Shown here one piece after another: positions 45,342-56,300 of a DNA stretch of 64,000 nucleotides (position 1 is the stretch's first letter; the number at the start of each line of letters is the position of its first letter). Under the pieces are notes generated by a model. That model saw nothing but the letters and a program-made list of their open reading frames with translations, did not search any database and was not told the origin of the DNA. The position numbers and the translations under genes are program-made. Source of the DNA: Heterodera schachtii (Eukaryota; Nematoda; Chromadorea; Rhabditida; Heteroderidae). The DNA lies in assembly GCA_023374025.1 (NCBI GenBank), contig SIJG01000011.1, positions 2,140,574-2,204,573 on the forward strand, read 5' to 3'.

Positions 45342-47406
45342 GTGACACGGGGCCGAGTTGCGCTTCGCACAATTTTGCCGTTTTGGTGACCAATTGACGC
45401 GTGTGGACTCCTCTTGGGAAGACAGATCCTCATCAACAAAACCTGCTCTTTATCACAGACCTCTCCTCTCCTCCTTCTCTTCACACTCAAATATATTCTG
45501 CTGCCCACCCCATATATTTTCTTTTCTTTCATTCATTGTTATTTAATGGTGGCGATTTTTTATGTTATTATGTGTATGTGTTGCGTTTGCTTGGACTTTG
45601 GAAAGCATCGCTCTTAAAACGTTCCTTTATCATTAAGCATTTAATATTGCAAGTTGTTTGATTTCAAAATAAAAGGATATGCATTATTATTATGTGCCCG
45701 TTTGAGTTGACAATCAATGACTCTTAACAAAAAACAAAAATTTAGGTGATTTTAACTGAGAATTGCCAAATCCCCCAGGGACCAATTAATATCTGCGAAT
45801 TACATGTAATATGAATTCTCCCAATTTTTTACTGCTGGGAAATTTAAATATGTTCAACAGAAATTCTCACGGATACTCACTCCCCCACTCTTTCCCTCCG
45901 CCTTTTCTGTGATGCATTAGGACCAAATGGCGCGTGGGGAGAGACCGTTCATTAAGTAAAGAAAAAGCATCGAGAGAACTGCTGTGAACATTTGAATTAA
46001 GTGCGCGAAAATCGCTCGGCATAATCTCCCTCCCCCCTAATGAGTGCATTTTTATTCCCCACTTTTGGAAGTTTTTCAGTCACCAGCCACACTCACTTTC
46101 TCAACAACAACAATTGGATTCGTTGATTAATTAGTCACCTCCACTGTTTCTTTCATCCATCGTTCGTTCGCTGAGTCCTCCGCCGTTGCGTTGTTTTCCC
46201 TTTTTGTCGGCAAGTGCCATAATTGGCATGGCATGACTTTTCGTCATTTGTTTGCGTTTGTACAATTGACACACGCCAGCAGCAGCAGCAGAAGGACAAC
46301 CCCAACCGTTGCCAACCAAAACAAAAATTAATTTGTGGTGGCAATGGCATTGGCACATTCCCCTCATTCTCCCCCCCCCTTTTCCTCCTTTTTCTGTGTC
46401 CATTGTTTTTATTCATTTTTAATTCATTCATTACTTTACTTACACACCCGCCGATGATTTCTCCTGGCGCAGCTGCTGCCGGCACATGGCGACGCGCATC
46501 GCTCCTGTGGGTAAACACGGCACGAAAATGTGGGGGGAGGGGGAGGGCGAGAAACAAACTTTTTACGATCGGTCGAACATAAAGCTTTTAATGGATTATT
46601 ACTATTCTCTTAATTGGCATGCTTGAATGGACAAAAAATGGTCGAGAGAAGGAGAGAAAGGCACTTTAATAAGTAAGTTGTCGTTTAAGAAGGTGGTCAT
46701 CACCACCCATTTGACATCGTTCTTCGTTTTCAATAATTCTTTCTTTTAAGCGGATAATTTTCGAGAGTGAAATTTTAAAAACGGCGCTTTTTAAGACATG
46801 GAAATTGATGGAGGAATGAGTGAGGGTGGGAGGGAGAACGCTTGAAATGATATAGAGGGAAATTTAATCAAAATTGGTGTGCCTTTCCGCTTTCATTTCT
46901 CCGTCGTCCGTCCCCCCCCCCCCCCCACATCGAAATACACCCAAAATTCATCACTTTTTTTTTGCGAACCCCGACATTCATTCTCATTTCCCCATTATGT
47001 AATTTCGAAGCCGTTTTAAAAATTTAGTCCGTGAAAAGCCATCCCTTCTCCCAATTCAATTCACGAGGCTTAAAACGCTCTTTCGTTCAGTGAGTGAGTT
47101 GAGAGTGTCTTGAAAAGTGAGAACGGAAATATCTGCGGCGAAAAGATTAGTGGCTGTAAATGACATCAAAAATGTTTTATTAATATTTTTGCTTTGATTG
47201 CGCCGGGGAGGGCATTTTTGCCGACCGATGGGACGGACCCCTCTCGTCTCATGTCCCCCTTAAGTCCCCCCCCCCCTCATTCGGTGGTGCATTTGATGGC
47301 ATTTGAAAGGCCCAAGAGTTTCGGTGGCACTTTCAGCGCCGCTGTCACTGGCACAGAGCCGCTGACCCGAACGGCGGCCGCTGCAACAGCGGGCGCCACC
47401 ACCGAC
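45342..47406. other. Intergenic, no gene seen
   Basis: The left part is the probable 3' UTR of the upstream gene. The rest is T/C-rich with C runs (46371, 46911), and likely includes the innexin promoter. An in-frame upstream Met at about 47299 could extend the innexin. Confidence 0.45.
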
Positions 47407-50400
47407 ATGTTCTTCCACGCGACGCTGGCGCGCACTTTCATTTCCGCGCTGCGCGTTCGCGGTAGCAAAATTTGGTTTAAAAAAGACGAAAAATGCATCA
47501 TCGTGCCCTTCCCAGGCGACGACGATGTGGTGGACCGTCTCAACTACTACTACACGCCCATCATGTTGGCCATTGCGTGCCTTGTCGTGTCCGCCAAGCA
47601 GTTCGGCGGCTCGCCCATCGAATGTTGGGTGAACCCGCACTCGCGCGAAAGCATGGAGGAGTACATCGAGGCATTCTGCTGGATTCAGAACACTTATTGG
47701 TCCGGATCTCAACTTTGGCATCTATCGGATGTAATTTAAAAGAATGGCATTTTTTGACAGGGTGCCAATGTATGAGCACATTCCGGACAGTCATGAAGCG
47801 CGAGAAGGTCAATGACAGAGGATGGCAAACGCCAATTTATGTTGTTTTCAGGACAGCAAATTGGCTATTACCAATGGGTACCATTTTCTGGATTATTATT
47901 CATTCGCTGCCATCTTTTTCTTGGCACTTTCGCCATTCCTATGAATCCATTGATTAGGTGCCGTTCATTCTGATCGCCCAAGCACTGATGTTTTCGTTGC
48001 CTTGCATTCTGTGGCGATTGCTCAATTGGCAAAATGGTCAATCATCGATTTGGCCATTGCTTTATGCTTATTATTCACATTGATTTCCTCCCCAAACAGG
48101 CACCAACATTCAGCAACTGATTTCGGCTGCTTGTGAGGCGCGTTCAGTGATCGACGCGGATGAGAGGGAACGCGTGGTGGGCGCGGTTGCGCGGACATTC
48201 GTCGAAATGTTGGACATGTGCGAAGTGAGTGTGGTGGAAAAGTATTATATATCCTTTAGGTTAGGCCTACTTAGGCCTAAGCTTTAGGCTAGGCCTTGGT
48301 CTAGGTTAGGCCTTGGGCCTAGACTTGCTTGGGCCTAGGCTTAGGCTTTATTTTGTAAACTCTGTAGCCTCATCAAATTTCAAATTTAAAAAAAGCAACA
48401 AAAAATTGCGAAATTAATACACAATTTAAATAAAGATTTTTGGGATGAGCAAAATTGTCCATTCAATTGAATTTATTTGGAATTCAATTTTGTTGTTCGC
48501 GCTTTTGCTGATTTTTAAATTTAAAAATGCGGCCACAAAACATGAAAATACCCAAAAAGGGATAGTTCATAGTTCACCATTGGTCCTGATTCATGACCCA
48601 ATGATCAGATTCAAAATCGGCCCCACCCTTACGCCTCGTCCCTCGCCCGTTTCAACCCAATTCGGCTGATGAATGGCCATTTGGTCTGTTCCCTGTATTT
48701 GTTCACCAAAGTGTGCTATTCCGTCAACATTATGCTCCAATTTGCTCTTCTCAATGCCGCACTGACCTCAAAAGACCATTTTCTGTTTGGATTTCAAGTG
48801 AATAATTTTGGCATTCTTTCATAATTAATTAATTACACCAATTTGTCCATTTTCGGTTCTGTCCGACCTTTACGAGGGAAAACCGTGGACAAAGTAAAAA
48901 AATTGGGAAAAATTTCATTTCCAATAGATTTTAAAGGCATAAATAAACATTTTCAAATAATTTTCCCAGGTCGGGCCATTTTCCACGAGTGACTCTCTGT
49001 GACTTCGAAGTGCGTTATTTGGCCAATTTGAACAGGTCGTAATGTTTTTGCAACTCCATCATCATGGGGGGTTAATCTCGACTCTCTTTAAAAATTATAA
49101 TAATTCATTTAAAATTACAGTAATTAATTTGTTTTTAGGTACACTGTACAATGCGCTCTGATCATTAACATTATCAACGAAAAGGTGTCCTTTCATTCCC
49201 CTCCCCTTCTCCCCCTCCTCTCACTCTTTCCCCTTTTCCCCTCTTCTCTTTTCCTCCTCCCCCCCCCCCTCTCTCTCTCTCTCTGTTTCCCCCTTCTCTC
49301 TCTCTTCTCTCCCCCCCCCTTTTGTACATTTTGCTCTTCAGGTGTTCGCTTTCTTTTGGCTTTGGTACTGTCTGCTTTTGTGTGCCACAACGTACGTTTT
49401 TCTGGGGAAATGAAGGCGGCTTCTTCTCACAACATCCCCCATGCCGTAAATTGTGGGGGCTATATAAGATGGAAAAAGCTAATTATCACAGGGACGGTCC
49501 CCGGGATTCGATGAGAAGGGATTACCGCTAGTGATGCTCGAGAGTCTCGGTTTCGGGGCCAAGTCTCGGTCTCGAGACTCGGCAAATTTTTGGTCTCGAG
49601 TATCACTAATTACCCCCCCCCCCCCTCCATCTGCTGAACTCACAGCAAAACCATTAATTAAGCTGTTCCTGCGCTGTTTTGGCTCAGCAACATTCTGTTG
49701 CACATCGCCCGGGTGGACTACGTGCTGAAGTTTATGCAAATTGCTGAACACAGCGAACAACAGCGAAGCGGCAGAACGCCAAAATTGTCGCAACAAAAAT
49801 GGGCGATGGCGGAGGAGGGCGAAATGCCACAATTCATCAAAAGACCATTTCGGGTGCCGAGTGCGCATTCGGTGGACAAATTTGTGGACGAATTCCTCAA
49901 ATCGGACGGGGTAAAACTATTGGAATTGATTAGACATTGAATGCCATTTAAATAATATGGAAGGAGGGGCATTTTTTCCAAAAATTCACAAAAATATATG
50001 AAAATTTTTCATACTTTGTCATGCAAGATACGGTATTACAGTAGGATTGTCCAGTTTTTCTCTCATTTTTGCTCCACCACCCTACAAATTCAGCTGTTCA
50101 TTCTTCGATTGGTGGCCACAAATGCGGGCGAATTGGTCGTCGTTGACATTGTCAAGTGTCTTTGGAGGTTCGAAATTCGGAGAATTTGGGTCACATTATT
50201 ATTAGCGATTGGAATTTGTGCCCAGCCGGCGCCGGATTTATTATTTTCTGTTTATAATTCATGCCAAAACCGGACAGTTTCGGCTACAAATACCCGGTGG
50301 TGCCGGATATCGCATTTCTTTGTTCTTTTTTATAAATGGCATTCACTGAAATTCGCGCTTTTCAGAGAGTTTTCTTCCCGTCAGTTTCATATTCGTCCGC

Positions 50401-50697
50401 TGGTCTATGAAAACGAACTGAGCGAAGAACGGAGGTGCCAGGATGAAGACAGTCACCACAGCCTTCTGCTGAATGTGTACAGCAGCAGAGGGAACGGACC
50501 GACCCATCAGCAGCAGCAGAGGAAGCAAAGCCAACAACTTCGGTTGGTGGTCCAAAATGTTTGAAAAACGAAATTCGAACTTTTGTCAGATATTCCACTA
50601 ATGGCAACAGCCTCGGCCTTCCACTTCCGACAATGTCTCGCCCGCCTTCTGTGGTCGCATTGGACGATTCTGTCGGCACACCGTCGCCCGTCTGATG
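47407..50697 (+). CDS. inx: Innexin gap-junction protein
   Basis: Four-membrane-span channel subunit of invertebrate gap junctions. Start 47407 (MFFHATLARTFISALRVRG) is followed by a 54-bp in-frame intron (47462-47515) and then DDDVVDRLNYYYTPI, the family N terminus. Other landmarks: KQFGGSPIECW and the innexin signature CWIQNTYW, then YYQWVPFILIAQALMFSLP, VLSDLYEGKPW, SGHFPRVTLCDFEVR, TVQCALIINIINEK and FILRLVATNAGELVV. Exons: 47407-47461, 47516-47699, 47761-47807, 47852-47877, 47958-48036, 48100-48224, 48609-48797, 48856-48893, 48970-49035, 49139-49184, 49342-49391, about 49654-49910, 50094-50167, 50366-50542, 50590-50697. The C-terminal tail is hydrophilic and Gln-rich. Oddities: one intron ends TTTTCG at 48855, phase around 49654 is unclear, and introns hold a TTAGGC cluster and an 80-bp MITE. 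Confidence 0.95.
48253..48348. repeat. TTAGGC/TAGGCCTA-rich cluster in innexin intron
   Basis: Five TTAGGC words within about 95 bp, mixed with TAGGCC and GGCCTA. TTAGGC is the usual nematode telomere unit, but the spacing is irregular. Confidence 0.7.
49260..49320 (+). repeat. CT/C-rich tract in innexin intron
   Basis: Alternating C runs and (CT)n just upstream of the exon at 49342; could act as an extended polypyrimidine tract. Confidence 0.7.
49529..49608. mobile_element. Tiny hAT-like MITE, 80 bp, in innexin intron
   Basis: Ends TAGTGATGCTCGAGA and (inverse) TAGTGATACTCGAGA differ once. They are flanked by ATTACCGC (49521-49528) and ATTACCCC (49609-49616), an 8-bp duplication with one change. 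The interior is GTCTCGGT words. Its terminal AGTGATGC resembles the CAGTGATGCC end of the 952-bp element. Confidence 0.75.
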
Positions 50698-50808
50698 AGG
50701 AGGAGAAAGAAGCAAATGACCGACGAAATTTAACGAATGAATGCGATACCATTTGCCATTAAAATTTCCTCATTTTTGTACATAAATGTGTCTCAATTTT
50801 GGACTCCA

Positions 50809-51921
50809 TCACTCAAAATATGATCATCGGTCCGAAAACGGGGCGACAGATCAGTAATAGGAAAAATGGGAGGCAAATCATGTGACTGATCAAGGCGGAT
50901 TCTGATCAGAGTTTAGCCCTGAGACAGACAACTGACAGACGAAGAAACCTCCAGTTTTGGCTATGCCCAATTCAGCCCCTCCCTGAAACTTTTTCTATAT
51001 TAAAGTCATGATGGACAATTAGTTACGGATTTTTGGTCCTTAGCGCAATTGATTCCGCTTAATTGGCTTGTCACTGTAAGATTGTCTCCTATTTTCCGGT
51101 TCAGGCCACTACCATGTGCCAGCCGAGCCGTCCAACCTGCTGCAGTTTGCGCAGCTGCTGATGGCCACTGAAAACGCTGTGCACGTACAGTACCAACCCA
51201 ATGAGGAGAGTCCGCGCGAGTTGACCATCCGCGCAAGCGGCGAACACTTCCGCAAAGCGGCACAGATGCAACTGCCGGACACACCGCAGCTGCACAATTT
51301 CTACTCACTACAGTTCCACAGCAGCAGCAGCTGCGACAGTGACGACTCCGTCAATGCAGCGAACTGTGAGGAGAACGCAGCGGAGCAGCAACAACAACTG
51401 GGTGAGAACGGCGGCGAGCAGTACATCAGCAACAACGACAAGCAACAGCAGCAGCAGCTGAACAGCTTCATCAGCGCGTACAAGCCGCATCAGCAATACG
51501 CACACGCGCTGCGACTGAGCGCGCAAACGAGCGGTGGGACGCGGGACGCGATGGCACACGCCAACATCCAAACCAAATCGCAACTGTTGAGCGGATCGAA
51601 CGCACCGAAAAACGGGAAGGTAAGCGAAAACGGAAATTTTAATCAATCACCAACAATGATCAGAATCACTAATGATAGTGATCAAAAATGCTTGATCAGA
51701 AATTTGAGCATTAAAATTGCCAAACCCGCTGCTGATCAATTGAGCATCAAAAGATGGGGGAATAGCCATGATCATACAGACATTGGTCAATCGATAGTGA
51801 TCAAAACAGACCGATAGAGAAGGGTCTCTGTGATTAATTCGTATTTGGAAATTGTGATCAGAGAATGCGATGGCATTGCCCCCCTCCCCTTTTGTGCCAC
51901 AGATCGCCGCCACAATTTCCA
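50809..51921 (+). repeat. Segmental duplicate of a vitellogenin fragment
   Basis: Near-identical to 6837-8412 of the vitellogenin gene, including flanking intron sequence and both splice sites. Relative to that copy, 444 bp (7613-8056) are missing, exactly 148 codons, so frame is kept. It also lacks the extra C near 7200 that breaks the main copy. It begins about 110 bp after the innexin stop and ends inside an exon, just after ACAATTTCCA. Confidence 0.9.
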
Positions 51922-53140
51922 ACAGCATTCGCTCGCTGCTGCCGTCAATGTTGGTCATCGGAGTGAGCGCCTTCATTTCTGTCGCTGTCTATTTCTTCAA
52001 CAACATTCAAACGCCGAGTGAAGGAGCCGAAGACACGAATGTAAGGAATAACCTGCCCGTTCCCCGGTCACGTTAATTTATTTGCAAAGAGAATTTTTTA
52101 CCCTTTTATTAATAATACTGTTTCATCCATTATGAGTTCGTTCGGTTATTTGACTAAATTGTTCAAAACGCCAAAAATAACTTTTACATTTAAAAAAAAA
52201 AATTTTTTTGTTTGCAACAATTATATTTTTCAATTCGTTTACCAAAAAACAGTCAGCTAAAATGTTGTTCAAAATTGAAAATTATATAAAAACGGTAAAA
52301 CACTAATGGGAAAAATCCCATTAATAATGTGCCAAACATTTAGCCGGCAAACGATGCAGCTTTTCGAGCAGGGGCCAATCAAACAGAGGAAGAAATTGAG
52401 GAGCAGCTGAAAGAGAACCGAGAAACCATCAATGCACAACAACGAGAGCTGGAATTGTTTATATTGTGTGCCCGTTTAGTTCGACAATTTCGGAAGGTTG
52501 GTTTAGCAGTGTATTTTATCTCTCTAATATATCAAATATGAGGGGGGCGGGGGTTGGGAAAATGAGTGGTTCGGAGGTGTTATAGGCGCCGCGGTTACTT
52601 TTTATAATGTTTAATTCAATTTGCAACAAATTTTGTCCAAAAATGACTAGATTTTGAGCCAATTTTTAAAAGAAGGCTAAAACTAAGATAAACTTAAGAA
52701 ATAAAGACATTTTTTATTTCTAAGATCTGGGCCCTCCAAATAAGGACAAATCTTAGAACTAAGGACACTTGGGAACTCTGTCAAAATATGATGATTTTCA
52801 GAGTGATCACAAAATCAGCGCCGAGGACAGAAAAAAATTTTTCGAAAAATACTGTGAGGTTACGGCCTGGATGGAGCATAATGTAGGTGCACCAGCTGTG
52901 GAAGTGACTCAACAAAAAGAGGCGTTTGAACATCTGTACAATTCAATCATTGACGGTGCGTCGGGCAACGACTATGTCGCGACAACGGGTTGCGTGGCTG
53001 GGACGAGTTCACAAAACGAAGTTGCGACAACCGGTTGTCCGGCTGGGACTTCGAAGAAGGATGAAAAAGACGACGATTCCCAACGCGTGTCACCATTAAC
53101 AAAGAAAAATAAGAGAGAAAAGGACGAAAATGAAGAATGA
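51161..53140 (+). CDS. Chimeric gene: vitellogenin fragment + TM segment + Hsp70 lid-like tail
   Basis: Four exons, all phase 0: 51161-51619 (vitellogenin-derived, 153 codons), 51903-52040, 52344-52496 and 52802-53140. Exon 2 switches from vitellogenin (IAATIS) into a hydrophobic segment (MLVIGVSAFISVAVYFF), a likely membrane anchor. Exons 3-4 resemble the C-terminal helical lid of Hsp70: NQTEEEIEEQLKENRETINA, LELFILCARLV, HKISAEDRKKFFEKYCEVTA, WMEHN, QQKEAFEHLYNSIIDG. No ATPase or substrate-binding domain is seen. Two copies of an ATTGCxAGTS unit precede a charged tail. Expression as one transcript is inferred; the TM/Hsp70-lid part may be an older gene into which the fragment inserted, with a start at 51870. 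Confidence 0.5.
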
Positions 53141-53326
53141 ACGGTGTTTATGCTTTTTTAAAATTGGTAAAAAGTGGTTAATTTTTTTAATGTTTAATTC
53201 ACTTCAAATAAATTTTTGACTCCAATTCGAATGTTTTTTGATATGTATGTTGATTTTCATGATAATGATATCTCTAAAAACAATTAAAGTTCAGTTGGTA
53301 ATTTTTTCCTTTAACTCTTAAGTTAC

Positions 53327-56300
53327 ATGACAAAAAGTCCGATTGTGGTCGCAGGTGGCGGATTGGTTGGTCTGTCAGTGGCCTACGGCTTGGCCAAGCG
53401 TGGTAAGACTCTTGCATCACCAAAGTACAAAAGTGTACAGATTGAAATGGATGTTTATTTCCAAGGTGCGAAGGAAGTCTTTCTTTTTGAACGCCATTGG
53501 TACATTTGCATTTTTAAAATAATTGTTTTCTTGGCAAATGCAGCATCGGTGCTCACAATTCGACACGCATCAGCACGGGAATGATTAGTGAGTGATTGAT
53601 GGATTGGTAACACAGGGGAATATTGGCTCCACAAAACAAACATTTTTTGAAAATAGTAACCCGGGGATTTTCGAGGCTTATGATCACGAATATAATATTA
53701 AATTTGCAAAAAGATATGATATTCGTGATTAGAAGTCACGAATCGCCGGGTTGGTCTTTAACAAAAAGAAAATGATTTTTTTGTTTGTGGCGTCCATATT
53801 TTTCATTATAACCGTTGGGTTTCGTTTCATTTATTGGGGGAGTGTCGGTCGAATTTAACCGGTGAGCTTTCCAACATTAAACCCTTTAGACAATCCATGC
53901 TTTTACACGGATCGCTCTCTCCAATCCGTCGTACGCAAATCGCACGAATTATACGCAGAATTGGACAACCGCGGGACATTAGGTAATCCGTCAACAATGA
54001 TATAAGAGTCTCAAAACGATGATGAGACTTTGAAAAACTTGACGACCCCTTCAATTCCGACTTCTTCCCCTGTTGTTAGGGTTCACTCGCTGCGGTCGCG
54101 TCTATTTGGCGTCCAGCGACGACACGGCCATCCAAGCGCGGCGTATGTTCAGCCGACTCAGCGCCGACCCGGCCAATTCGGCAGCCGAACTGGTCGACTG
54201 TCCCAGCGAAATGCTCAGCCGTTGGCCAATGGTGGCCACGGAAGACGTCAAAGTCAGTGGGCGACATCGCCGCAAAAATTTTTTGGTTTTGAACCGGAAA
54301 GAGTGGCGACTGACAACCGGCAAAAAAAAAATGTTTTTAATTCTTTTTCATAAACGAGTCGAGAATTTCGCCAAAGACCCTTCAAAATTCGTAAGTTTTC
54401 ATTGTTTTGTTCAGTTGGCCCTCTTTTCCCCTCTCGATGCCACCATTGACGTGCAGTCCCTTTGCTGTCTTTTGAGTGACCGTTGCCGTGAGATGGGCGT
54501 GCACATCCACGAAACTGTGGGCGTAAAGCGAGTATTGCTCAACGAGCGGAGAACGACTTATGCAGTGGACACGGACGAAGGTGACAGACAAAACTAATTG
54601 CATTGGCACTTTGTAAAAAAATATAAAAAATTAAGAAAACCAAAAAATTTTGTTTTAAATATTATTTTGGGAGGGGGGAGGGGGTGACGAGCTATTCCGC
54701 TGTTGTAGGTACTGTTTACAGGTCGGTGAACAGAAGGAAATGGATAGGGGATACGCCCTTGAAATTAGAATGAGAACTTTTAAAGAAAAAATGGGTAATC
54801 AATTTGAATTTCTCGCTAAAAATTTCCATGTGTTTCCAACCGGCACTTCCAAACCGCCAATTCATTAAATATTATTTTTTAATTGGATTAATTCCGAGCG
54901 AGTAACTAAAAAATCTTCATTCCATGCCTCTGATTTATACTAAATTTTTTTCATTTTTTAATTATGTTTAACATAATTTTTTGTAGGTTTCCTTGAGACC
55001 GGTGCTTTTGTGAACGCTGCTGGCATTGTAATTTTTTGAATTGATTTCTGTTGAATTTTGAGTGTCTTCGATGTCTCATTAAAATATGTCTTTGTTTTTA
55101 GTGGGCTGGCCTCGTCGAAGTGCCCGAACTGCCCGACCGTCAGGTCCGTTTGGCCGCCCATCCGTGCGCCTACACTTTCCTCTCCAACGACGCGTTGCCT
55201 GGAATTGCCGAGCGGGTGCACCGTCGCGGCGCGCCATTTCCCATTTTCATCGCCATGGACGAAAATGTTTACTTGTGTCCGACCGAATTTCGCACGGTCA
55301 GCGGCGGTTTTGTGGAGCGCGACCTGAACGCGTTGACACTGCCCACCCAAACGAAGGGTGCGCCCGAGTGGCACATTCCGGCGCCGAGTTGGGACAATTT
55401 TGGTGAGTGAGTGTCCTGGAAAGAAGTGCGTTGACCGACCAAAACGGACTTTTGGCATGCGCCGGAGTCCGGGAAATTCGGCACTCTCGAGCAGCCACAG
55501 CCGGCAAAATATGCTTTTTTCTGTTCAGCCGCGTTACTCCGCCATTTGCTCAACCGCTTCCCTCTGATGACGGAACTGTCTCGCGGCTCTTTGATCTCCG
55601 GTGCGGAGATGTACACACCGGACATTCGCCCGTTGATTGGCGAGTCTGATCAGGTTTTAAGTTCTCTTTATTACGTTTTTTAAATTAATTTTCCTGCTTT
55701 TGTCCAGGCCCGTGGCTATTTCATCATCAACGGAATGAATGCCCAGGGGCTGTCCTTTGCCGGCGGATTGGGCGATTTGTTGGCCCAATGGGTGCTCGAG
55801 GGTCGGCCGCCGGTCACCACACAGGCAGTGGTGGACAAGCTGGACGTGTCGCGCTTTTTGCCGTTGCATGCCAACCCGCAGTATTTGTTCCAACGGGTGC
55901 CCGAGGTGGCCAGTGAGTTGTTTTACTTGCATTTTTTTGTCATATTTATTTATTTTCTATCGTGTTTGCTCACTCCTTCAGGCAACATTTATAAGGTTAG
56001 TGCAATTTTCGTCATTTAATAAATTTTATTTGTTTTTAATTGTTCAGAATTTTACCGCTTCCCATCAATGCCAGTGAGTTTTTTAATTTATACAAAAAAA
56101 AAATAAATTTTAATCCGCATTTTCCCTTTTTAGCACTGCCCGAAATTTGCGCACTTCGCCCATCCATCGCCACCTTCGCGACGCGGGCGCTGTCTTTGCA
56201 GAAAATATGGGCTATGAACGGTGAGCGATTCTGCGGGCTGTGAAAAACGGCTATCAATTGGGATTTTATTCCAAGTTTCGGTCAAAATTGGGCATTCAAC

